In this document: positions 17,879-23,538 of the stretch, one piece after another
How the letters are laid out: every line of letters begins with the position of its first letter
How positions within the stretch are numbered: position 1 is the stretch's first letter
Assembly: GCA_021738535.1 (NCBI GenBank)
Contig: JAIPBU010000031.1
Span: 1 to 47,938, forward strand
Source: Bacteroidales bacterium
GTDB lineage: Bacteria; Bacteroidota; Bacteroidia; Bacteroidales; VadinHA17
Direction: 5' to 3'
DNA: 47,938 nucleotides
The notes under the pieces: generated by a model
Told to the model about the DNA's origin: nothing
The model's input: the letters and a program-made list of their open reading frames with translations, nothing else
Database searches by the model: none
Program-made: the position numbers and the translations under genes

Positions 17879-19387
17879 TTATTTGTTATCTGATTCGAAC
17901 ATATTGTCAATACGTGATATTTCACTACCTATATTGGACTGAACGAGTCGGCCGGAGATAATTCCGGATACTTCCTTGAACGGTTTGCCTATATGCATCC
18001 CGCTGCTGTCGATCATGAACTCGCGTATATGTTTTTCATGTGCTGATCCTCTCATTTTAAGTACTGTAATGCCTCTCCTCATATCTCCGTAAGTTTCAAC
18101 ATATCTTAAGAGAATAATGCTATCTGTAATAGTAGAAATATGGGCGTCAGTAATAGTTGTTCCGCCCATCAGGTCAGAGGTTGTAGAGGTAAAGAGTCCG
18201 GCTATCTCCTGGGTCTTTATGAAGGAGTTCAGTCCGATCACGAATTCCCGGAATCCGCGGGGTGTGGATATGCGTTCAAGGGCTGACAGGCTGTCTATTG
18301 CCACCCTGTTGGGTTTAAACTCCGATATAATTGCTTTAATATGTATCAGGTGATCTTCCAGTCCTGCCGATTCTGGGTATTCGCAGACAACTTTCAGTTT
18401 TTCATCCTTTTCCATCTTCTCAAAATCAATTCCCCACCCGCTGGCATTCCTGAACAACTGCTGCCTGCTCTCTTCAAAAGCAAAGAGAAGGCATCTTTCA
18501 TTGTTCTTTACTCCTCCTGCCATAAATTCAGTGGCAGTAAGAGTTTTTCCCGTCCCTGTAGCTCCTGAGAGCAGTATAATGGAATCCCGGAAGAATCCTC
18601 CTCCGCACATATTATCAAGAGCTTTGTTCCCGGAGCTTATTCTTTTTTCGGATGATTCCTGGTCGAGCTTAATATTTGAAAGAGGTATGATAACGAGTCC
18701 TTCCCCGGGAATGATGGTGAAAGGATATTCCCCTTTCCTGTGCATAGTACCACGGAATTTTAATATTTCAACTGTCCGTCTGCGTTTTTCTTCTTCCAGT
18801 ATATTCCTGAAAATAATAACATTATCAGCAACAAACTCCTCGACTCCAAATCGGGCTATTTCTCCGTATTCTTCTGTTCGTTCGGCTGTCATTACAGCTG
18901 TTACATTCATCTGTTTAATGGAATAGGCAATCTTAAAGAGTTCACTCCTGATAGTATTGGCATCAGTGAACTGTGTAAAGATGGCGCCCAGGGAGTCGAG
19001 TGAAATTCTTTTTGCCCCGATTTTTGTGACTGCATGTTCAATTCTTGCCATCAGGGCTGCCAGGTCAAATTCACCTATTATTACAGGAGCCTCACCTGGT
19101 TGTGGGGAAGCATCAACAAACCTCCACCGGTTATTCTTTTCCAGTTTTTCGATATCCCAGCCCAATCCAATCATATTACGCCGTATATCTGCCGGTGATT
19201 CCTCGAAAGTAACAAATACGCCATTTTCATTATTCCTGGTAATACCTTCATACAGGTACTGGGCTGCAAATACTGTTTTCGCACTGCCTGCCGTACCTGA
19301 CACAAGAGTTGTTCTGCCTTCGGGTAAACCTCCATGGGAAACATGATCAAATCCCGGTATGAAGGTTGGAAGCTTTTTGATATCCAT
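17879..19387 (-). CDS. kaiC: KaiC, double-domain circadian-clock-type ATPase/autokinase
   Basis: A 502-residue protein with two RecA-like KaiC domains. CI has Walker A GTAGSAKT (31-38) and the catalytic Glu pair E62-E63. CII has Walker A GATGTGKT (275-282) and E305-E306. The CII phosphorylation loop reads TDAHISTITD, giving S418 and T419 at the positions of S431 and T432 of Synechococcus KaiC, with the equivalent of T426 (T413) also kept. The C-terminal tail keeps GIISG and SEISRI, comparable with the A-loop and KaiA-binding tail. In cyanobacteria KaiC hexamers cycle through phosphorylation under KaiA and KaiB. kaiB lies 25 bp upstream and a KaiA-like regulator precedes that. Many bacterial KaiC-like proteins are not clock parts, but retention of both phosphosites with KaiB is suggestive. 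Confidence 0.95.
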   Translation of the reverse strand: MDIKKLPTFIPGFDHVSHGGLPEGRTTLVSGTAGSAKTVFAAQYLYEGITRNNENGVFVTFEESPADIRRNMIGLGWDIEKLEKNNRWRFVDASPQPGEAPVIIGEFDLAALMARIEHAVTKIGAKRISLDSLGAIFTQFTDANTIRSELFKIAYSIKQMNVTAVMTAERTEEYGEIARFGVEEFVADNVIIFRNILEEEKRRRTVEILKFRGTMHRKGEYPFTIIPGEGLVIIPLSNIKLDQESSEKRISSGNKALDNMCGGGFFRDSIILLSGATGTGKTLTATEFMAGGVKNNERCLLFAFEESRQQLFRNASGWGIDFEKMEKDEKLKVVCEYPESAGLEDHLIHIKAIISEFKPNRVAIDSLSALERISTPRGFREFVIGLNSFIKTQEIAGLFTSTTSDLMGGTTITDAHISTITDSIILLRYVETYGDMRRGITVLKMRGSAHEKHIREFMIDSSGMHIGKPFKEVSGIISGRLVQSNIGSEISRIDNMFESDNK

Positions 19388-19412
19388 TGTTATATACGTT
19401 AAAAATTAAATA

Positions 19413-19682
19413 TTACTTATTAATATATCCCAGTATTTTCTCAGAATCTGAAAAATCACCAATTAACCTCTTCACCGGTGGCGGTATTTTTTTTATCAAT
19501 GTTGGTGTTGCAAGTATTTTTGCTTTTTCTGCTTCTTCCGGTGAATCAAGTACATCGATCACTGTTAAGCTGAAGTCACCACCCAGGTTCTCTTCGCACA
19601 TTTTTCTCAGGTTTGTGATTGCCTGTTCTGACCTGGATGAATTACTTGTTATGTATAATTCAAGGACATATTTATTGCTCAT
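19413..19682 (-). CDS. kaiB: KaiB clock protein
   Basis: An 89-residue thioredoxin-like KaiB. It has the N-terminal strand YVLELYITSNSSRSEQAI, the VIDVLDSPEEAEKAKILATP core and TLIKKIPPPVKRLIGDFSD, matching cyanobacterial KaiB almost residue by residue in the KILATPTL and IGD-SD-EK segments. The start is the ATG at 19682. A longer frame reaching 19832 would lie inside the upstream regulator gene and lacks KaiB character. The start overlaps the end of that regulator by 11 bp, indicating translational coupling. KaiB refolds and binds the CI ring of KaiC, sequesters KaiA and controls SasA/CikA-type kinases in cyanobacteria. Being a free KaiB rather than the KaiB-like domain of a SasA kinase, it is expected to interact directly with the KaiC encoded next to it. 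Confidence 0.96.
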   Translation of the reverse strand: MSNKYVLELYITSNSSRSEQAITNLRKMCEENLGGDFSLTVIDVLDSPEEAEKAKILATPTLIKKIPPPVKRLIGDFSDSEKILGYINK

Positions 19683-20496
19683 GATTAAAAATATTTCGGT
19701 TTCTGTAAATTGTAACCAGGTATCCCATAATTTCCAGTAGTATGAAACGGGCTTCTTCGTGAAACAAAGCCAGCTTCCTGGAAGATATAGCCCTGTCTGT
19801 TTTGCTGAAGAACAGGGAGTGAATTCTAACAAGGTCTTTTGGCCCAGCCTTTAAAAACCCCAATCTGCTTGCAAAGTCTTTCCTGAGGTCTGTGTCAGCA
19901 GCCCCTGTTTTGTATATTCTTGCTTCAACTGCTCTTTTAATTATTTCAGCGTATTTATCAGTTAGTTCTTCTACTAAGTCACTGCCGGGATCTGATAAAA
20001 CCGAGACCTCGTATGCTGATTGTGTAACAGTAGTATCTGAGCCGGACATTATTTTCCATTCTGAAAGTTCACGTTGTTGGACTTTTTTCTCATTTTCAAT
20101 TCGTTTTCGTTCAATTCTTTGGACTGCAAAAATCACCCTGGTTTTTGAAACAAGATCGGTCATAGAGAAAGGTTGGTAAAGGAAGTCTACTGCTTCAAAG
20201 TCATCCTCTTCAATGTCGTCATAAGGATTTGTTTTTTCTCCTGACATCAGGATAAAGGGTTGACTTTCAGAGCCAGGGGTGCTTGTTATTTCTCTGGCCA
20301 GGTCAAGACCACTGCCATCAGGCAGTACTATGTCGATTAACAGCAGATCGGGATTCTCTTTTCTGAAAGATTCTTTACCTTTCTTAAGGGATCTGGCTTC
20401 TTGTACTATATAGCCGGCTTTATCAAGTGCTCTTGAAATTGCTGAGAGTAGTTCTTGATTGTCTTCAATTATTAATATTTTTTTCTTATCGCTCAA
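19672..20496 (-). CDS. Response regulator with KaiA-like C-terminal domain (candidate KaiA3-type protein)
   Basis: A 274-residue protein. The receiver (about 5-125) has E11-D12 and the phosphoacceptor D55 in LLLIDIVLPDGSG. The conserved receiver Lys before the Pro is replaced by Gln (FLYQPF). After a linker (about 125-170), the last 100 residues are helical with DLVEELTDKYAEIIKRA, LRKDFASRLGF, DLVRIH and FILLEIMGYLVTIYR. By eye this follows, with nearly equal length, the KaiA C-terminal domain that binds the KaiC tail (pattern Y-x3-L, DF-V-LFF, EIHMDLMD, DYRLTLIDVIAHLCEMYR). It also resembles the related RsbU N-terminal domain. Synechocystis KaiA3 has the same receiver plus KaiA-C plan. The location directly before kaiB, with an 11-bp overlap, supports a KaiA role. 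The family match is my reading, not a computed hit. Confidence 0.75.
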   Translation of the reverse strand: MSDKKKILIIEDNQELLSAISRALDKAGYIVQEARSLKKGKESFRKENPDLLLIDIVLPDGSGLDLAREITSTPGSESQPFILMSGEKTNPYDDIEEDDFEAVDFLYQPFSMTDLVSKTRVIFAVQRIERKRIENEKKVQQRELSEWKIMSGSDTTVTQSAYEVSVLSDPGSDLVEELTDKYAEIIKRAVEARIYKTGAADTDLRKDFASRLGFLKAGPKDLVRIHSLFFSKTDRAISSRKLALFHEEARFILLEIMGYLVTIYRNRNIFNHEQ

Positions 20497-20508
20497 ACTT
20501 TATCTACG

Positions 20509-21714
20509 TTAATAAGTATTTTTAACAGGCAGTTCAACAAAAAAGCTCGTTCCTTTGCCGGGTTCACTTTCCAGCCATATTTTTCCTTTATGAGCTTCAA
20601 CAATTCGTTTCACTATAGCAAGTCCCAGCCCCGTGCTCTTTTCTCCTTCAGTACCTGCGGATGATGTTGTTTCAAAAGGGGTAAAAATTCTTTCCTGGTC
20701 TTCTTTTTGTATTCCTTTACCTGAATCTTTTACAGTGATCATGACATTATCAGGTAGCGGTTCAATTTTCACTTCTATTTTACTGCCCGGATAAGAAAAT
20801 TTTATTGCATTACCTATGAGGTTTGAAAGAACCTGGTCAATCTTGTAGCGGTCAGCCGTAATTAACAGGCTCTGGTCTGAGTGCACATAGTTAATGGCGA
20901 TCTGCTTTTTGGCCGCAATAGTATTAAGTGAATCAACCAGCTTTCCAGTTTTTTCAATTATGTCAAATTCTGCTTTATTGAGCGTTACTTTGCCTGATTC
21001 AACCCGGGTGTAATCAAGCAGCTCTTCAACCAGGTTAAGCATAAAGGCTGTTGATTCATTTATTGTATGAATAAAGCCCATATGTTCTTCTTCAAGATCT
21101 TCAGCTGCTTCTTCGATAAGGAATTCTGAGTAATTAAGAATGATGCCCAGCGGATTGCGCAGGTCGTGGGCTGCCATTCCCATAAAGTTATTCTTTAATT
21201 CGTTCAGCCTTTCCAGCTCTGCATTCTTCCTGTTCAGCTCCCTCTGCAGGTTAACAAGTTCATTATTCAGGTGGGTTATCTCATCAAAATTTTTTTCGGT
21301 ATCGTCATTCTCCTTGTTATCAGACATGAAGTCCTTCTTAAGCAGTTCGCGAAGGAGGTTGGTTTGTTCATTGTTTATCTCCTGCAGGTGGTTGGTAAAC
21401 TCCATGGCTTCTTTATGGTTATCAGCACCAATAATGAGCATTTCATTGCCCAGGTGAACCCCGATGAAATAGAAGCTTATCAGTTTATTCTTTATATTAA
21501 CCGGTAAGCGGTGGTCGAAGGAAATTTTTTTCTGTCTTATCTCCAGAAGGAAATTCATTGCCCGGTTCCTTGCATCAGCTTCCACCAGGTTTGAAAACAA
21601 CCTTCCTGACAGGTTTTGCCCTGACAAACCAAAGTCATCACGAAGAATTTCACGAATTACTCCTGAATCATCGCACAGCAGTGCAAAGCCCTTTACCGTT
21701 GAATATTCACTCAT
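20509..21714 (-). CDS. PAS-like sensor histidine kinase (Kai operon)
   Basis: A 401-residue soluble kinase. Residues 5-105 form a PAS-like domain (FALLCDDSGVIREILRDDFG). A coiled coil runs over about 135-178, with repeated Glu/Leu/Asn heptads. HisKA carries H183 in AAHDLRNPLGIILNYSEF. The ATPase has N-box LIGNAIKF, G1 DSGKGI, F-box FTPFE and G2 GLGLAIVKRI. There is no membrane helix and no KaiB-like domain, so it is not a SasA ortholog despite its position. The gene starts 5 bp after the B12-protein stop and ends 12 bp before the KaiA-like regulator. The simplest model is that it phosphorylates that regulator in response to the cobalamin protein. The wiring is inferred from gene order only. 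Confidence 0.93.
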   Translation of the reverse strand: MSEYSTVKGFALLCDDSGVIREILRDDFGLSGQNLSGRLFSNLVEADARNRAMNFLLEIRQKKISFDHRLPVNIKNKLISFYFIGVHLGNEMLIIGADNHKEAMEFTNHLQEINNEQTNLLRELLKKDFMSDNKENDDTEKNFDEITHLNNELVNLQRELNRKNAELERLNELKNNFMGMAAHDLRNPLGIILNYSEFLIEEAAEDLEEEHMGFIHTINESTAFMLNLVEELLDYTRVESGKVTLNKAEFDIIEKTGKLVDSLNTIAAKKQIAINYVHSDQSLLITADRYKIDQVLSNLIGNAIKFSYPGSKIEVKIEPLPDNVMITVKDSGKGIQKEDQERIFTPFETTSSAGTEGEKSTGLGLAIVKRIVEAHKGKIWLESEPGKGTSFFVELPVKNTY

Positions 21715-21719
21715 TATAT

Positions 21720-22787
21720 TTAGTTCGTAACAAGTCTGTTAGCGTGTTCTACTGCTGCAAGAGCATTTGGGGCCCATCCATCAGCATCAAAGCCTTCAAT
21801 ATTTGAATTCTTATTTATTGCAGTACCTCCAATCATTATTTTAACATTTTTCCCCATGTTACTCTTCCTTATTGTTGATATTGTCTCCTTCAATAGGTTC
21901 CTGTGGAAGGGCATTGCAATAGACAGTGCTATCATATCAGCTTCATTTTCCTCGGCTGCTTTCATGATTGTGGCAGCAGGTGAATTGGCGCCAAGATAGT
22001 AAGTATCCCAGCCCTCCATCTCAAAGAAGTCAGCTACCATCCTTATTCCAAGCTCATGCAGTTCACCTCCCACACAGGCAGCAACCATTTTTCTGCCAAT
22101 ACGCTCAGCTGAGAAGATATGCTGGTAAAGCTGAGACATTATCATTTGTGTAGCTGCTGAGCAATAGTGTTCTTTTGCAACACTTATCCGGTTTGAAAGC
22201 CACAACCTGCCAATTTCATACTGGGATTTCTGAAAAACTTCAAGGTAGATATCTTTTATTGAGATACCGTTTGCCAGGGCATCGTGAATCATTTTGCCTG
22301 CAAGGTTACGGTTCCCGTCAAGCAGGGCTTCATTATATTTTTTGGCAAGCTTCCCTATCTCTGTTGATTCATCGATAAAGGCTTCCTGCTCATCTACATC
22401 CTGCATCATCTGATCTATGCCTGCCTCAATAAATGGCAGGGTTATATTATAAAGATCTTCAGTAAATTCCTCTTTCAGGACTACAGCTGTACATTCCAGT
22501 GTTTTTATCATTACCGAGTCTTTGAAGTTCAGTCCCCTGAATAGCACCTTGACCCATGCAACGTAATCGGTGAAGATGGATTTATCGCCGGCCACCACTG
22601 CTTCTCCCAGGAAAGGAAGATGGTATGCTGCATCCCTGAGGCTCAGCTCCCTGCCTGAGGCTCCGAATTTATTCCAGTATTCAGGAGAGAGGCTGTACTG
22701 CATGTCAACTATTTTTTCTGCATAGTGTGCACTGTTTACACTGAGCAGAAATTTAATTTTTTCCCGTGGATCTTCCATAATAGGCAT
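21720..22787 (-). CDS. Cobalamin-binding protein with W-x9-EH photoreceptor signature
   Basis: A 355-residue protein. The N-terminal helical domain (about 15-130) has RELSLRDAAYHLPFLGEAVV. I know it only as a region found in some B12-binding proteins. A helical B12-cap domain covers about 140-225 and a Rossmann-type B12-binding domain about 230-352, with E242-L-H244-E-L-G247 (lower-ligand E-x-H-x-x-G type) and GG at 320-321. The cap has W196 followed after nine residues by E206-H207, the W-x9-EH pattern of CarH-type adenosylcobalamin light sensors. There is no MerR DNA-binding domain, so it must signal through protein contact, most simply to the kinase 5 bp downstream. A second ATG three codons in (MEDPREK) is an alternative start. 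It is first in the operon, preceded by a candidate promoter and two inverted repeats. Confidence 0.9.
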   Translation of the reverse strand: MPIMEDPREKIKFLLSVNSAHYAEKIVDMQYSLSPEYWNKFGASGRELSLRDAAYHLPFLGEAVVAGDKSIFTDYVAWVKVLFRGLNFKDSVMIKTLECTAVVLKEEFTEDLYNITLPFIEAGIDQMMQDVDEQEAFIDESTEIGKLAKKYNEALLDGNRNLAGKMIHDALANGISIKDIYLEVFQKSQYEIGRLWLSNRISVAKEHYCSAATQMIMSQLYQHIFSAERIGRKMVAACVGGELHELGIRMVADFFEMEGWDTYYLGANSPAATIMKAAEENEADMIALSIAMPFHRNLLKETISTIRKSNMGKNVKIMIGGTAINKNSNIEGFDADGWAPNALAAVEHANRLVTN

Positions 22788-22792
22788 TTACC

Positions 22793-22824
22793 GCAATATA
22801 TCAACTCTTTGATAAAATATCAAA
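22793..22824 (-). promoter_or_regulatory. Candidate promoter of the Kai operon
   Basis: On the minus strand TTTG (22824-22821) is followed after 20 nt by TATATTGC (22800-22793). This is a partial match to the Bacteroidota -33 TTTG and -7 TAnnTTTG elements (6 of 8 in the -7 box). It would give a very short leader before the ATG at 22787 or 22778. Confidence 0.35.
22808..22824. repeat. Inverted repeat, possible operator at the Kai operon promoter
   Basis: Perfect 7-bp arms TTTGATA and TATCAAA with a 3-bp spacer. One arm contains the candidate -33 TTTG, so a bound protein would compete with RNA polymerase. Confidence 0.5.
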
Positions 22825-22830
22825 TGTTAA

Positions 22831-22856
22831 AAACATATACATATTGTCATATGTTT
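22831..22856. repeat. Second inverted repeat upstream of the Kai operon
   Basis: Perfect 8-bp arms AAACATAT (22831-22838) and ATATGTTT (22849-22856) with a 10-bp spacer, just upstream of the candidate -33 element. The spacing of about two helical turns fits a dimeric activator or repressor site. The factor is unknown. Confidence 0.5.
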
Positions 22857-22889
22857 GTGATTGGTAGTATTTGTATTGTTGCACGGTTT

Positions 22890-23129
22890 GATTTTGGCAA
22901 GGCCTAAATCGGCTGATGAAAAGATGGTTGGTAAGCGGACTGCTCCCCCTGACGATCCTCCTGACGTCGGTTGTCAGGGCTCGCGATCCGGTAGTGGGGA
23001 GACTTTCAACAAAATCCTCATTTTGGCCTTGCCAAAATCGGGGATTTTTTGTGTGGGTGCTCGTTCATATACATATGACTCACCCCACACAAAAAATCCC
23101 CGGCGCTTTCAGCGCTGAGGATTTTGTTG
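22890..23129. repeat. Nested inverted-repeat region next to tRNA-Cys
   Basis: This gene-free stretch is built of nested repeats. The outer 15-bp arms are at 23006-23020 (TCAACAAAATCCTCA) and 23116-23130. The inner 18-bp arms are GGGGATTTTTTGTGTGGG at 23040-23057 and its complement at 23084-23101. Small hairpins lie within each arm (TTTTGGC-CTT-GCCAAAA at 23021-23037 and GCGCT-TTC-AGCGC). A further 15-bp copy, GATTTTGGCAAGGCC at 22890-22904, is complementary to 23025-23039. On the minus strand the structure begins at the 3' end of tRNA-Cys, so it could be its terminator or a small non-autonomous element. No coding sequence is supported here; frames across it are repeat-derived. Confidence 0.7.
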
Positions 23130-23200
23130 AGGTCGGTAGCGGATTCGAACCGCCGTACGCGGTTTTGCAGACCACTGCCTAGCCACTCGGCCAACCGACC
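23130..23200 (-). tRNA. tRNA-Cys (GCA)
   Basis: A complete cloverleaf on the minus strand: acceptor GGTCGGT pairing with ACCGACC, D-stem GCC/GGC, anticodon stem GTGGT/ACCGC (one G-U pair) around loop CTGCAAA with anticodon GCA, T-arm GGCGG-TTCGAAT-CCGCT. Discriminator base U73 is the known identity element for Cys. CCA is not encoded. The 3' base is also the first base of a long inverted repeat. Confidence 0.95.
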
Positions 23201-23308
23201 ATTACATCTATTTATCTTAAAGAACTAATCCCTCTATTCTCATCCGTGGCGGATTGCTCGCCTCATTTCATTCGTCTCGCGAGCTCGCCCCGATTACACG
23301 GGGCTCGG

Positions 23309-23371
23309 TTCGAACCGCCGTACGCGGTTTTGTCCCGAGTACTCGGGACCTGGCCACTCGGCCAACCGACC
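23309..23371 (-). pseudogene. Broken tRNA-Cys copy with palindrome replacing the anticodon arm
   Basis: The 24-bp T-arm/variable segment (23309-23332) and the 19-bp D-arm/acceptor segment (23353-23371) are identical to the intact tRNA-Cys. The anticodon arm is replaced by the perfect palindrome TCCCGAGTACTCGGGA (23333-23348), and the 3' acceptor strand is lost. It cannot fold as a functional tRNA. A second palindrome of similar style, CCCCG-ATTACA-CGGGG, flanks it at 23288-23303. The rest of 23201-23308 shows nothing recognisable. Confidence 0.8.
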
Positions 23372-23538
23372 GTGTACCGTATTCCCGGCGGAATGCAAAA
23401 CTACAAAAAATTTTGTTAATAGATAAACCCAACCTGCCAATAAAGTCTGGTAATAATAATCACAAAACGAATAATTAGTGCTTATTTTAGCGATATTGAA
23501 TGGCTGAATGTTAAAGACTTTTTTGGAGGACAGAGACT

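Noticed and set aside
17879..18800. KaiC as a generic RadA/Sms-like DNA repair ATPase
   Set aside because: Two full KaiC domains, catalytic Glu pairs, the S-T phosphosite and the adjacent KaiB argue for true KaiC.
19683..19832. N-terminal extension of KaiB
   Set aside because: It lies inside the regulator gene in another frame, and KaiB homologs begin at the internal Met.
20509..21714. SasA ortholog
   Set aside because: No KaiB-like N-terminal domain; the N terminus is PAS-like.
23309..23371. Second functional tRNA
   Set aside because: The anticodon arm is a palindrome without an anticodon loop, and the 3' acceptor strand is missing.
22861..23478. Several short frames around tRNA-Cys
   Set aside because: They run through tRNA, pseudo-tRNA and inverted repeats; no protein character.
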